DNA of 64,000 nucleotides from Cytobacillus depressus (GCF_008923245.1 NZ_WBOS01000001.1:62001-126000), one strand, 5' to 3'. Counted from the stretch's first letter, positions 7,877 to 16,412 are shown. Notes: generated by a model not told the origin, from the letters alone. Translations and numbers: made by a program.

Positions 7877-8749
7877 TTAATTTCGAATGACAGGACTCGT
7901 TAGGCAAGTTGGTCCGCCAGTTCCTAAATATGAGATTTCATGGCCTTTATATTCGTAAACAGTTGCTCCTGCATCGATTAATTGTTGCTTTGTGGAAGGG
8001 TTTTCAGAAACCATCATACAAACTCTTGGTGCCAAAGCTAACACATTACAGCCAAGACGATGGTATTCTTCTTCTGGCACTTCGATTAATTGAATGCCGC
8101 GTTCAATTAGCAGTTGTCTAAAGAAGACGGGCATTAATCTTGAATGGACGACAGCAAGATCGTGATCGACCATACTTATAAATGACATTAAATGAAGACA
8201 TTCCGCCTCCCCTTGATCATGCGGGAGCTGAATAACGATAAACTCATCCACTAAATCCTTTGTCATTTCCTTAATTTGTCGAATAGCTTCATCATTTGTC
8301 CGATATCCTCTGCCGACAACAAGCGTACGATCATCTAGCCAAACGAGATCTCCTCCGTCAGCCACTGCTTCACCAGTCAGTTCCCCGATAATAGGGATAT
8401 TCTTCTCTTGAAGAAACTTTTTATAAACAGTTGCTTCATTCTGACGTAATTTTTTTCCTGATTTTAAAATTATGGCCCCTTTCCCAGTAAATTTGACAGG
8501 ATCATGAGCATAAAGGGAATCCAAACCAACATCCTTTGATGCAGGTAAAAATACAATCTGTTCGACATGTTCGCGGAGAATTCCAAGAAACTGTTCATAT
8601 TCCAGCAGCGCCTCAGCGAAATTAGGTTCTTCTATGTAGTTATATCGCTTCCATTCTACTTGTAAATGTTCTTGACTTATAAAAGCATCGTTTGGATGTT
8701 TGACGATCACTTTTCGAAGTTGTTTGTACATCGATTGACAGTAATCCAT
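7877..8749 (-). CDS. Amidinotransferase / arginine-deiminase-like (pentein) protein
   Basis: A 290-residue pentein-fold enzyme, a distant relative of the DDAH gene downstream. It contains LDSLYAHDPVKF (about residue 75), GEAVADGGDLVWLDDRTLVVGRG (about 125-147), the histidine-bearing ECLHLMSFISMVDHDLAVVHS (about 186), and a C-terminal Cys in GTGGPTCLTSPV that fits the nucleophile position. The substrate is probably an arginine-type guanidino compound. GGAGGGA precedes ATG 8749. A SigA-type promoter and palindromic operators lie upstream, facing a divergent IclR gene. Confidence 0.75.
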   Translation of the reverse strand: MDYCQSMYKQLRKVIVKHPNDAFISQEHLQVEWKRYNYIEEPNFAEALLEYEQFLGILREHVEQIVFLPASKDVGLDSLYAHDPVKFTGKGAIILKSGKKLRQNEATVYKKFLQEKNIPIIGELTGEAVADGGDLVWLDDRTLVVGRGYRTNDEAIRQIKEMTKDLVDEFIVIQLPHDQGEAECLHLMSFISMVDHDLAVVHSRLMPVFFRQLLIERGIQLIEVPEEEYHRLGCNVLALAPRVCMMVSENPSTKQQLIDAGATVYEYKGHEISYLGTGGPTCLTSPVIRN

Positions 8750-8767
8750 TCAGTCTCCCTCCTCATT

Positions 8768-8803
8768 TTCCGTATAACGGAATCACATTCCTTTCAAAGG
8801 AAT
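8768..8803. promoter_or_regulatory. Two adjacent palindromes, candidate IclR operators
   Basis: TTCCGTATAACGGAA (8768-8782) is a perfect TTCCG-N5-CGGAA palindrome. ATTCCTTT-C-AAAGGAAT (8787-8803) is a second perfect palindrome. Both lie between the promoter of the pentein operon and its start codon, in the gap shared with the IclR gene. Binding there would block the operon. Operators of this size and symmetry are usual for IclR-family regulators; binding itself is inferred. Confidence 0.55.
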
Positions 8804-8814
8804 TTTATAATATG

Positions 8815-8843
8815 ATAGTATAGTAGAAAAAGCCCCCTGTCAA
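8815..8843 (-). promoter_or_regulatory. SigA-type promoter of the DDAH/amidinotransferase operon
   Basis: On the - strand, TTGACA (8843-8838) and TACTAT (8820-8815) are separated by 17 bases. Transcription would start near 8808, so the two palindromes at 8768-8803 lie at or just after the start site. Confidence 0.65.
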
Positions 8844-8927
8844 TATTTTTCGAATTGAGGGAATATTTTCGTTTCCTAGATGTTTACTGTAAAATAAAAC
8901 TATAAACATAGAATAGGTGATCCCATT

Positions 8928-9665
8928 ATGCAAACGATTGACCGCGCGATGCAGGTTACGGAGGCTTTATCAAAAAATCAGGACAAAATGTGGCTGTCCA
9001 TTACTGATTTATCGAAGGAATGTGATTTGCCTGCCAGTACGATGCACAGGCTTTTACAAGCGATGAAAAAACATGGCCTTGTTCAACAAGACCCTAATTC
9101 AAAGCTGTACTCACTTGGTAATACGTGGCTTGAATTTGGCTTGAAGCTTTATGACAGCTTTGATTTCGTGACATTAATTCGTCCAGAAATGGAAAAATTG
9201 ATGCTTGATGCCGAAGAGAGTATCTATTTTAGTAAGCCTATTGGATTAGAGTCCATTGTCGCTGAGAGAATCGATTGCCCAACTAATAACATCCGGATAT
9301 ACGATCAATTAGGAATTCGCATCCCAATGAATGTGGGTGCCGCCAATAAGGTCATACTCGCTCACATACCCAAAGAAGAGATGTTAAATATCGTGAATTC
9401 ACTTGTAGAGGAGAAAGAAAAAGAGAGCTTCTTATACACCATGCAAATGACAAAGGTACAAGGATATAGCATTAGCCATGATGAAAGAACGGAAGGAACC
9501 TCTTCGGTTGCTGCACCAATCTTTAACCAATGGAATGATTTAATAGGTTCCATTAGTATTGGCTATGTTAATTTCAATGTCACGCAAGAAAGGCATAATT
9601 TTCTAATCCATAAGGTAATCGAAACGGGCAAACGGGTCTCAGCCAAATTAGGGGCGAGACGGTAG
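8928..9665 (+). CDS. IclR family transcriptional regulator
   Basis: A 245-residue protein. It has an N-terminal winged helix-turn-helix (SITDLSKECDLPASTMHRLLQAMKKHGLV, about residues 24-52), then the C-terminal IclR effector domain ending in SSVAAPIFNQWNDLIGSISI, the usual ligand-pocket signature. It is divergent from the pentein operon, and palindromes lie between the two, so it is the likely regulator of DDAH/amidinotransferase expression and of itself. The effector is unknown; a guanidino compound would make sense. A hairpin terminator follows immediately. Confidence 0.88.
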   Translation: MQTIDRAMQVTEALSKNQDKMWLSITDLSKECDLPASTMHRLLQAMKKHGLVQQDPNSKLYSLGNTWLEFGLKLYDSFDFVTLIRPEMEKLMLDAEESIYFSKPIGLESIVAERIDCPTNNIRIYDQLGIRIPMNVGAANKVILAHIPKEEMLNIVNSLVEEKEKESFLYTMQMTKVQGYSISHDERTEGTSSVAAPIFNQWNDLIGSISIGYVNFNVTQERHNFLIHKVIETGKRVSAKLGARR

Positions 9666-9674
9666 GTATAGGGG

Positions 9675-9699
9675 AAACTTGGTATACACCAAGTTTTTC
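9675..9699 (+). terminator. Terminator of the IclR gene
   Basis: AAACTTGG (9675-9682) and CCAAGTTT (9689-9696) form a stem with a TATACA loop followed by a T-run, ten bases after the stop codon. Confidence 0.8.
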
Positions 9700-9734
9700 T
9701 AGCAAACAAATTTCAGGCATTTAAACTAAATATT

Positions 9735-9776
9735 AAAAAAACCTTTCCAAGCTATTAACACTCGGAAAGGTTTTTT
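9735..9776 (-). terminator. Terminator of the YkvI-family gene
   Basis: AAAACCTTTCC (ending 9748) pairs with GGAAAGGTTTT (starting 9764), with A- and T-runs on the two sides. It sits directly downstream of the - strand transporter gene and may also back up the + strand IclR terminator. Confidence 0.8.
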
Positions 9777-9778
9777 GA

Positions 9779-10858
9779 TTATGATGCTTTTGTTTCTAAT
9801 TGTTCATGATTAGATTTTCTTTTTCCTCTAACCCAAGCTACAATAACCGCTGCGATTAAAGCGAAGCCAAGGTAACCTGTAATTGGATATAATGTTCCTA
9901 CAAGTTTCGTAAAACCTACGAAGCTTGCTGCAAAACCTGCAAATCCAAGCGCTGTAACTAATCCTTTAAATTTCATCGTTCCAGGCTTCATCACGCGTAC
10001 CGCAAATCCATAAAGCATCCCTACTGCTGTGTTGAAAATCATCGCCAACAGGACGATCGACATGAAAATTCCGACAACTGGTGAAATTTCATTAGCTAAG
10101 TAAAGCATTGGAATATCTAGGCTTCCAACTGCATCGAGTCTTGTATACATCCCAACATTAATTAGAATAAGCATAAGACCTAAACCGATACCGCCAAGAA
10201 TACCGCCCATTCCGGCTACCTTCCTGTTCTTTGTTGTTCCGCCCATTACTGCAAGCATCGGAATCGCACAAGTGATGTTAAATGAAACATACAATAAGCC
10301 AGAAAGAAACCAGTTAGAGGCAGCTGATTGTTGCCCATGAGCCAATTTGTTAAGCTCTGCAAAGGTAGTATCCATTGTAAATAAAGCATAAGCAGCGATC
10401 AGCAAGACTAACACGAGTAATGCCGGAGTTATACTTCCAATAATATTTAGGACTTTTTCTACATTAAAGAAGCAAGTTGCAATCGTTAATAACACCATAA
10501 TTAAACTTCCTACTGCACTTGGAATGCCAAATTGCTGTTCAAAAGTTGAACCTGCACCCGCAAACATAATAACAGCTACTCCAAATAAGAAGAAAGTAAT
10601 GATAAAATCTACCGCTAACCCAAGATATTTACCGCAAATATTATACACGACGTCTTTATGTGAATCAGTTTGAAGACGGCTACCAATTTGAATAATATTC
10701 ATTCCTAAAAAAGCAAATAGTAAGGTTGCCAAGATCGCGCCGAAAAATCCTAACCATCCAAAGCTTGTAAAAAACTGCAAAACTTCCTGTCCAGAAGCAA
10801 AACCGGCTCCAATAACCGTTCCGATATATGCACCTGCCATTTGAATGCTTTTTTTCAT
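9779..10858 (-). CDS. YkvI family membrane protein, putative transporter
   Basis: A 359-residue hydrophobic protein with about ten membrane segments. It begins MKKSIQMAGAYIGTVIGAGF, the glycine-rich first helix of the YkvI family (APC superfamily), and contains VSFNITCAIPML in the middle. The start is placed at ATG 10858, five bases after GGAGG; an in-frame GTG at 10873 overlaps that ribosome site and is unlikely. The substrate is unknown. It lies downstream of the D-amino-acid conversion operon, 92 bp after the racemase gene, so amino acid or peptide transport linked to that pathway is possible. Confidence 0.75.
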   Translation of the reverse strand: MKKSIQMAGAYIGTVIGAGFASGQEVLQFFTSFGWLGFFGAILATLLFAFLGMNIIQIGSRLQTDSHKDVVYNICGKYLGLAVDFIITFFLFGVAVIMFAGAGSTFEQQFGIPSAVGSLIMVLLTIATCFFNVEKVLNIIGSITPALLVLVLLIAAYALFTMDTTFAELNKLAHGQQSAASNWFLSGLLYVSFNITCAIPMLAVMGGTTKNRKVAGMGGILGGIGLGLMLILINVGMYTRLDAVGSLDIPMLYLANEISPVVGIFMSIVLLAMIFNTAVGMLYGFAVRVMKPGTMKFKGLVTALGFAGFAASFVGFTKLVGTLYPITGYLGFALIAAVIVAWVRGKRKSNHEQLETKAS

Positions 10859-10904
10859 AAATGCCTCCACCAAGATTGAATTTTTTGATAATTATTTAAA
10901 AAAG

Positions 10905-10940
10905 AGAGGAAGCGAAAAAATAAACGGCGCTTCATCCCTT
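10905..10940 (-). terminator. Possible weak terminator after the racemase gene
   Basis: GAAGCG (10909-10914) and CGCTTC (10927-10932) pair, extended imperfectly by AAAAGAG and CCCTTTT. It lies between the racemase gene and the YkvI-family gene and may only partly separate them. Confidence 0.4.
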
Positions 10941-10949
10941 TTAACATCA

Positions 10950-12056
10950 TTATGAAAAGGTTTTTTCGCTTACTGTAAATTGTTTAATCGTCTTTCTGTT
11001 CGGAGTATATCCAATCCCAGGGACATCTGGAACGGTAATGAAGCCATCCTTCACAACTACCTCAGGGTCAATAATGTCTTTGTCCCAATAACGCGAAGAT
11101 CCAGCCGTATCACCAGGCAAAATAAAATTATCTAAAGTAGTAAGGGCAATATTATGAGCTCTTCCGATCCCTGACTCAAGCATGCCGCCACACCAGACAG
11201 GAATATCGTGTTGCTTACAAAGGTCATGAATCCGCTTTGACTCTGTTAAGCCGCCAACACGGCCGATTTTAATATTAATAATTTTGCAGCTTCCTAATTC
11301 AATGGCTTTACGAGTATCTTCATATGAATGAATACTTTCATCTAAGCAAACAGGTGTGCTTATTTGCTTTTGAAGAGTCGCATGATCGATAATATCATCG
11401 GATGCTAGCGGCTGTTCAATCATCATAAGATCAAATTCATCTAAAGCACGCAGACGGTCAATATCTTCCAAGCGGTATGCGGAATTAGCATCGGCCATTA
11501 AAGACACATTCGGGAAATGCTTTCTTACTTCCCTCATTACCTCTACATCCCAGCCTGGCTTAATTTTTACTTTCATACGCTTATAGCCTTCTGTTACGTA
11601 CTCATCAATTAATTTAAGTAGATCATCGACTGTATTTTGGATGCCAATACTAATGCCGACTTCAATTTTTGACTTTTCTCCACCAAGGGCCTTCGCTAAT
11701 GAAATTCCCTGGTCTTGAGTATAAAGATCCCAAACCGCTCCCTCAATGGTGGATTTTGCCATATTATTTTTGCGAATATAAGAAAGGATGTCAGAAACCT
11801 CATTAGGGTGGCTAATTTCTCTATTCAATAATTCTGGAATAATAAAATCCTCTAGCATATGCCAATTCGTTTTTAAAGTTTCTTCATTATACCAAGGTGA
11901 ATGGAAGGCAACCGATTCTCCCCAACCGCTATTTCCGTTCTCATCCTTAGCTTCAAGTAAAATGAAATCCCGATCTTGCATCGTCCCGAAGCTAGTTGTA
12001 AATGGAGATTTCATTCGCATTTTTAAATGTCGTAACGTAACTTCTTTTAATTTCAT
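10950..12056 (-). CDS. N-succinylamino acid racemase / o-succinylbenzoate synthase family (enolase superfamily)
   Basis: A 368-residue enolase-superfamily enzyme of the MenC/NSAR type. Counting from ATG 12056, the catalytic and metal residues line up: K162 and K164 in MKVKIKPG, D189 in MADAN, E214 in MIEQPL, D239 in CLDES and K263 in IINIKIG. These match the spacing known for N-acylamino-acid racemases. Neighbours decide the role. With the GNAT and M20 genes it forms the pathway described in Geobacillus, where a D-amino acid is succinylated, racemised by NSAR and desuccinylated to the L-amino acid. No menaquinone genes lie nearby. The start is ATG 12056 (GGAAGGG nine bases upstream) rather than TTG 12065. 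Confidence 0.85.
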   Translation of the reverse strand: MKLKEVTLRHLKMRMKSPFTTSFGTMQDRDFILLEAKDENGNSGWGESVAFHSPWYNEETLKTNWHMLEDFIIPELLNREISHPNEVSDILSYIRKNNMAKSTIEGAVWDLYTQDQGISLAKALGGEKSKIEVGISIGIQNTVDDLLKLIDEYVTEGYKRMKVKIKPGWDVEVMREVRKHFPNVSLMADANSAYRLEDIDRLRALDEFDLMMIEQPLASDDIIDHATLQKQISTPVCLDESIHSYEDTRKAIELGSCKIINIKIGRVGGLTESKRIHDLCKQHDIPVWCGGMLESGIGRAHNIALTTLDNFILPGDTAGSSRYWDKDIIDPEVVVKDGFITVPDVPGIGYTPNRKTIKQFTVSEKTFS

Positions 12057-12075
12057 GGATATCAACCCTTCCTAA

Positions 12076-12906
12076 TCAAATATTTAATGATTCAAGCTTT
12101 GTTAAAACATAATAATGGACAGGCAATTGAGTTGTTTTTTGCAAAGCAACTACTGCATAGCCCGTTTTGAATAGCTGCTGAAAAATCCTTCTTGTCTTTA
12201 ATCGCCAATCAATAGCGAGGTCATGATCCGCTTTTTTCAAATCTTGAAAATTAACTGGAACAGGTACTAATAACGGCAGCTTACTTTCAGAAAAGGCAGC
12301 TAAACCTTGATCAATATCACCTAATTTCGGCAATCCATTGTTCACAGTCTCCCAGCTAAAAAGATGAGTTCCTTCCAACGAAAGAATTTCGTCAATCGTT
12401 TCGTTATTTGCTACATGGTCACTGTTAATCCACCAATCGATTTTAAAGCGATCTGTTGCCAGCCCTTTATTCAGGCCGTCCTCCATTTCCCCGTAGCAAT
12501 TTTCGAAATAAGTGGAACAGATGCCGCGGAGCTTATTCATATTGAGATAGGCATTTCTGCTTTCAAGCGGGTCGAATGTCCAAATGATCAGTTCATAGCC
12601 TTTCTCGGCAGCTGCTCTTTTTTGTGCCTCTTTTAATTTAGCACCAATTCCTTGATCCTGGTAATCGGGGTGAATACCAAGCATGTGAGAGCAAAGATAC
12701 GTTTGTTTTTCATCGAAGCCAGTAAATCCATAGCTGAAACCAACTAATTTATCTTGATCAAAAGCACCTAGCATAATGCCGCCGTTTTTTACAGCTGTAA
12801 TTGTTTGATGAATCGGTATCGCACTCATGTGCCAAACTTCTTCTTCAAGTTTCTGCACTTGCTTCATTTCATTGTTGCTGTATAAAGGTCGTATTTCATA
12901 TTTCAT
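12076..12906 (-). CDS. GNAT acyltransferase, probable D-amino acid N-succinyltransferase
   Basis: A 276-residue protein. Its N-terminal half is a GNAT domain: VGFSYGFTGF, then LCSHMLGIHPDYQDQGIGAKLKEAQ with the acyl-CoA-binding Q-x-x-G-x-G/A loop near residue 85. The C-terminal half is typical of the long GNAT proteins found beside NSAR genes. By that context it uses succinyl-CoA to acylate the amino group of D-amino acids. Its ATG overlaps the TGA of the M20 gene (12903-12906), showing tight coupling. Confidence 0.78.
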   Translation of the reverse strand: MKYEIRPLYSNNEMKQVQKLEEEVWHMSAIPIHQTITAVKNGGIMLGAFDQDKLVGFSYGFTGFDEKQTYLCSHMLGIHPDYQDQGIGAKLKEAQKRAAAEKGYELIIWTFDPLESRNAYLNMNKLRGICSTYFENCYGEMEDGLNKGLATDRFKIDWWINSDHVANNETIDEILSLEGTHLFSWETVNNGLPKLGDIDQGLAAFSESKLPLLVPVPVNFQDLKKADHDLAIDWRLKTRRIFQQLFKTGYAVVALQKTTQLPVHYYVLTKLESLNI

Positions 12907-14045
12907 TTTCGTTCACCTTCTTGTTGTTTAGCAAATGTGTTGATGATCGTTTTTGCTAAAATTTCTATACCAGCATACATCGCTTCATGGTTAAACGTCA
13001 TATTCGGATGATGAAGCCCTGGTGTGAGGCCGCATCCGAGACCGAGCATCGTCGCTTTAACACTTGGCTTTTTTAACGTATAAAAGTGAAAATCTTCCCC
13101 ACCAGATGAAACGACTGGCTCTTTTAATCCGTTTTCACCTAAAGTATCAATAATGGCTTGCTTCATAAATTCCAACGCATCCAAATCCACCTCAGCCGCC
13201 GCTACACTCGCCTTTGTCTCAGATGTAATTTTCACATCGTACATGCGGCTTACATTCTCAAAAATGCTGTAAATTTTTTCGGTTAATTCATTCATGACTT
13301 GATTCGATTGTGCCCGTAAATCAAGACTAAATGACGCTTTTCCCGGAATAATATTGCCTGAATCGCCGCCAGCATGGAATTTTGTCATTTTCGCAGAATA
13401 CGGAACCATTGGGTCTAAATGTATGCTCTTAATTTCATTAACGATTGAAGCACCAACTTCGATCGCATTTTGCCCTAAATGGGGCCTTGCTCCATGCGCA
13501 TCCTCGCCAATGATTTCACCAGTTATAAATTTGGCAGCTCCATGATAAATGGCAGGGATCGCATATCCATCTTCAAGCTCCTGCACCGGTCTTAAATGAA
13601 CGCCATACAAATAGTCAACATTGTCGATAACATTCTTTTCAATCATTTTTAATGCGCCTGTGCCTTTTTCCTCTGCTGGCTGGAAGATGAATTTTACCTT
13701 CCCCTCAAATGGAAAGTTTAACTTCTTTAGAAGCAGCATCGTTCCAATAATCATCGTCATATGAGCATCATGACCGCATGAATGGTTAGCCTGATAAACG
13801 CCATCCACTTCTTGCCATAATGCATCAATATCTGTTCGCAAGCCGACACAAAAATCCCCAGGGTGCCCTACTTCGGCAACGAGGCCAGTGCAGTCAAATG
13901 TCCGCACCTGAAAACCCTCTTTTTGTAAAAAAGCTTGAATAAATTCAGTTGTTTTAAACTCTTCCCAACTTACTTCGGGATGCTGGTGGAAGTGATCAAA
14001 TAAGGAGTCGATTGTCGGTCTTAGCTGTTCAAGAAGATTTTTCAT
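12903..14045 (-). CDS. M20 family amidohydrolase, probable N-succinyl-L-amino acid desuccinylase
   Basis: A 380-residue M20D-type metallohydrolase. Metal-binding motifs are HPEVSWEE (about 22), SCGHDAHM (about 90-97), QPAEE (about 127), GVHLRP (about 150) and the C-terminal GGEDFHFY. Enzymes of this type remove acyl groups from amino acids. In this operon it should hydrolyse the N-succinyl-L-amino acid made by the racemase, releasing succinate and the L-amino acid, which makes the pathway irreversible. It overlaps its neighbours by four bases on both sides. N-acetyl-amino-acid or hippurate-type substrates cannot be excluded. Confidence 0.8.
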   Translation of the reverse strand: MKNLLEQLRPTIDSLFDHFHQHPEVSWEEFKTTEFIQAFLQKEGFQVRTFDCTGLVAEVGHPGDFCVGLRTDIDALWQEVDGVYQANHSCGHDAHMTMIIGTMLLLKKLNFPFEGKVKFIFQPAEEKGTGALKMIEKNVIDNVDYLYGVHLRPVQELEDGYAIPAIYHGAAKFITGEIIGEDAHGARPHLGQNAIEVGASIVNEIKSIHLDPMVPYSAKMTKFHAGGDSGNIIPGKASFSLDLRAQSNQVMNELTEKIYSIFENVSRMYDVKITSETKASVAAAEVDLDALEFMKQAIIDTLGENGLKEPVVSSGGEDFHFYTLKKPSVKATMLGLGCGLTPGLHHPNMTFNHEAMYAGIEILAKTIINTFAKQQEGERK

Positions 14046-14902
14046 TTCACTTCTCCTCCTTCGATGAAAAAATAATTTCGAAATAGTTCTTCATATTGTT
14101 CTTTTTGTTTTTCAAAGCCGTTTGAATTCGTTACGGTTACCCCGGCAACTACGGCGTTTAAAAAAGAAAATAAACCTGTTGCCATGTCAATCGTCGATTT
14201 TTTATAAGGAAAAATTGGAAATAGTATATCGGAAAATTCACTTATTGGTGAATGTGGAGTATCCGTAATTCCAACGACGGTCGCTCCTTGCCTCTTCGCC
14301 AACTTGGCTATTTTTATCGTTTCTTTTAAATAGCGATGAAAGGAAATAGCAATTAAGACAGATTGGCTGTCCATTCTGCTCAGCGTAAATAGAATATCAT
14401 CAGTATCGGATCGGACTAGCTTAACATTATCTTTAACTAATCCAAGTGTGAAAGCGAGCCAATTTGCCGCGGAAAAGGAAATGCCCATCCCTGCAATATA
14501 AATTCCATCCGCCTTCACGAGCTGATCAACCATCTGATTCATTTTCTCTTCATTAATAAGGGAAATCAGTTCCTTAATTTGCTCTCGGTCTTTTTCCATC
14601 ACTTGGGTGAAAAAGTTTGGTTCCTCGGCAATCTCCAGTTTTGAAGAATAATAATTGCCTAGACTGCTTTCTTGAAAAAGAAGTTGTTCACGGATTCTTT
14701 TCTGCAGCTCAGAAAAGCCTGATAGTTTAATTGCGTAACAAAACCGAATAACGGTCGTTTCGCTCACTCCAGCGTCGGTACCAATTTCCTGTGCAGACTT
14801 AATCGCAAATTCTCTAGGCTTTTCCAGCAAATAATTCGCAACCTTTTGCTGTCCCTTTGAAAGCTGGTGGTAATATGTATGGATGACCTCTTTAAGCTCC
14901 AT
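14042..14902 (-). CDS. MurR/RpiR family transcriptional regulator
   Basis: A 286-residue protein. It has an N-terminal RpiR helix-turn-helix (KGQQKVANYLLEKPREFAIK, then EIGTDAGVSETTVIRFCYAIKLSGFSELQ) and a C-terminal SIS phosphosugar-binding-type domain (about 125-255, with GMGISFSAANWLA and AISFHRYLKETI). It is the first gene of the D-amino-acid conversion operon and overlaps the M20 gene by four bases. Two TGAAGT-N4-ACTT(T/C)A palindromes just upstream look like its operators, suggesting autoregulation. Confidence 0.87.
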   Translation of the reverse strand: MELKEVIHTYYHQLSKGQQKVANYLLEKPREFAIKSAQEIGTDAGVSETTVIRFCYAIKLSGFSELQKRIREQLLFQESSLGNYYSSKLEIAEEPNFFTQVMEKDREQIKELISLINEEKMNQMVDQLVKADGIYIAGMGISFSAANWLAFTLGLVKDNVKLVRSDTDDILFTLSRMDSQSVLIAISFHRYLKETIKIAKLAKRQGATVVGITDTPHSPISEFSDILFPIFPYKKSTIDMATGLFSFLNAVVAGVTVTNSNGFEKQKEQYEELFRNYFFIEGGEVK

Positions 14903-14921
14903 AAGAATCTCCTCTTAAATT

Positions 14922-14968
14922 TGAAGTAAAGACTTTAATATTTAGTAATTAATGAAGTTTACACTTCA
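14922..14968 (-). promoter_or_regulatory. Paired RpiR-type operators upstream of the NSAR operon
   Basis: TGAAGT-AAAG-ACTTTA (14922-14937) and TGAAGT-TTAC-ACTTCA (14953-14968) are two copies of one 16-bp palindrome, 31 bp apart, which is three helical turns. The second copy is perfect and extends to ATGAAGT/ACTTCAT. They lie 20-66 bp upstream of the regulator's start codon. Confidence 0.65.
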
Positions 14969-15086
14969 TCTAATGCTTTTTTAAAAATAACACATTTCGA
15001 CAAAGTATACAATAATAATTCTGAAAATTCCCGATAAAAAGATTGTTATATAAAATGGAAATTGTTCGAAACTGATTTAAGGATAG

Positions 15087-15266
15087 AAAAGCGGAAGCGC
15101 CTTCGGAACAATCAAAGGACAATTGTTCCTGCGATGATAATGCGCAGAAGCTTTCCTTTGTGCTCACCCCCGACAAGCACAAGACGAGCCTCTCGGAAAG
15201 GTGTTCTTTACCTTTCTGGGAGGATTGACTTGTGACCTCGAGGGGGTAGGCGCTGGAGCTAGACAA
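15087..15266. repeat. Bacillaceae interspersed repeat with large hairpin
   Basis: The gap 14903-15312 contains no gene but holds an element starting AGCGGAAGCGCCTT and ending GGCGCTGGAGCTAGAC. Its ends form an imperfect inverted repeat. The inner part folds into one long hairpin: CCCCCGA/TCGAGGGGG, CACAAG/CTTGTG and GAAAGGT/ACCTTTC nest between about 15167 and 15247. I recognise this as a widespread interspersed repeat of Bacillus-type genomes; its origin and function are unknown to me. An open frame across it on the - strand is an artefact. Confidence 0.7.
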
Positions 15267-15271
15267 ACAAA

Positions 15272-15300
15272 AAAATGCAGCCTGATTCAGGTGCATTTTG
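15272..15300 (-). terminator. Terminator after the MltG-like small protein gene
   Basis: AAATGCA-g-CCTGA pairs with TCAGG-TGCATTT, with A- and T-runs on the two sides. It lies 13 bases downstream of the stop codon at 15313. Confidence 0.75.
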
Positions 15301-15312
15301 ATTTGTTACCCA

Positions 15313-15786
15313 TTATTTTTTAAACATAACAGATAAAATTTGATCCATATTCATCCCAGATTCAACTTCATATATACCTGGTTTTAATTTGCTTGATAAA
15401 CCTCGTTTTTCAACTTCGGTAGAAAAAGCTCTTGCATTATCGATAATTTTTGCTTTCTCAAGACTTCTCCCGACATCAATGCTTGTCATACCTAAAGAAA
15501 CGTTTAAAATAGTACGATAAATAACATTTTCATCTTGTTTCGTTTCTTCATTTTTATTTGGTGCTTCCTTTGCTGGTTCCTTCTCTGCTTCAAGCTGATC
15601 CCACTCTTTTTCCGAGTAGATTACATAGCCTTCCTCGGCGAGCAAAGTTTTCATTTCTTCATTTGAAAGTTTTTCCGCAGTCTGCTTAGTTGTTGCTTTT
15701 GCCGGGCCACTAAAATAGACGGCTCCGCACAAAGTCGCCGCGACAATTAATCCACCGGCAAAGCTGCGCATTGATTTAGATGTCAT
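15313..15786 (-). CDS. Secreted or anchored small protein with MltG (YceG)-like N-terminal subdomain
   Basis: A 157-residue protein. An N-terminal hydrophobic segment (about residues 9-30, ending PAKA) serves as a signal or membrane anchor. A charged linker follows (about 65-85), then a C-terminal segment VGRSLEKAKIIDNARAFSTE...LKPGIYEVESGMNMDQILSVMF that resembles the LysM-like subdomain of endolytic transglycosylase MltG. The catalytic glutamate domain of MltG is absent, so it cannot be a full transglycosylase. A cell-wall-binding or regulatory role is possible. It overlaps the upstream gene by 11 bp. Confidence 0.6.
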   Translation of the reverse strand: MTSKSMRSFAGGLIVAATLCGAVYFSGPAKATTKQTAEKLSNEEMKTLLAEEGYVIYSEKEWDQLEAEKEPAKEAPNKNEETKQDENVIYRTILNVSLGMTSIDVGRSLEKAKIIDNARAFSTEVEKRGLSSKLKPGIYEVESGMNMDQILSVMFKK

Positions 15787-16162
15787 TCACATCCTTGCCC
15801 CTTTCATCCCTTTTCTTTATATAGGAAGCAAGCAATTGTTCGATCTCTTCCGTACTCATTTGCTTTTCAGCTGCAATGCTTTCAAATGAATAACCACGTC
15901 TATGTAAATCAATCAGTTCCCGCAGCAGAACCCTTTTCTCGAAAGGAACGATAGAAGCTTCCCCTTCCTTCGCTGTAATTTCAGCATCGATTTCGAGATC
16001 CTTCATTTGCTGCTGCAGCTGATACACTTCTTCCATTAAAGAGAAGGTAAGTTGATCGATTTGTTGCTCAAGTCTAGTTGAAGATTGCCCCGATTTATAA
16101 AACGATAAAATGAGCAGCACCACTGCTGCACCAAATAAAATAGCTAACGCCCATCCCATCAT
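15776..16162 (-). CDS. Membrane-anchored coiled-coil protein, SwrB/DUF6115-like
   Basis: A 128-residue protein. One N-terminal transmembrane helix (MMGWALAILFGAAVVLLILSF) is followed by a coiled coil (about 30-62). The C-terminal helix-turn-helix-like segment, LIDLHRRGYSFESIAAEKQM with STEEIEQLL, resembles the end of SwrB (YlxL)-type proteins. The topology, a short anchored protein with a cytoplasmic coiled coil, also fits. No flagellar genes are present here, so the link to SwrB rests on pattern only. It is co-transcribed with the MltG-like gene (11-bp overlap). Confidence 0.5.
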   Translation of the reverse strand: MMGWALAILFGAAVVLLILSFYKSGQSSTRLEQQIDQLTFSLMEEVYQLQQQMKDLEIDAEITAKEGEASIVPFEKRVLLRELIDLHRRGYSFESIAAEKQMSTEEIEQLLASYIKKRDERGKDVNDI

Positions 16163-16346
16163 TCTAAACCTCCTTACCTAATTGATGGCCTTGCATTTCA
16201 ATATTATACATGATAGATTTGAGAATTCTATTTTAAAAAAATAAAACAGAACTATAGTCATAGGTTTATGTCAAAATTATGTGTGGGTCGAATATTTTAT
16301 CATGAGAATCTACCCTATCAAGGTAGGTCAATAGGAGTGATTATAT

Positions 16347-16382
16347 AAAAAAAATAAGCTACCCAATTTTTGAGAGTAGCTT
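16347..16382 (-). terminator. Terminator of the TOMM biosynthetic operon
   Basis: AAGCTAC (16356-16362) pairs with GTAGCTT (16376-16382). The eight-A run at 16347-16354 gives a U-tail on the - strand. It lies 30 bases after the stop of the dehydrogenase gene. Confidence 0.8.
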
Positions 16383-16412
16383 AGCCTTTAATGAATGTAT
16401 TTTTCACCTAAA

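Noticed and set aside
10950..12056. o-Succinylbenzoate synthase of menaquinone synthesis (menC)
   Set aside because: The family includes both activities, but the operon has no men genes and matches the N-succinylamino acid racemase pathway.
14970..15296. 108-codon protein gene on the - strand
   Set aside because: It runs through the interspersed hairpin repeat and a terminator, has no ribosome site, and its composition (Ser/Leu-rich) is not protein-like.
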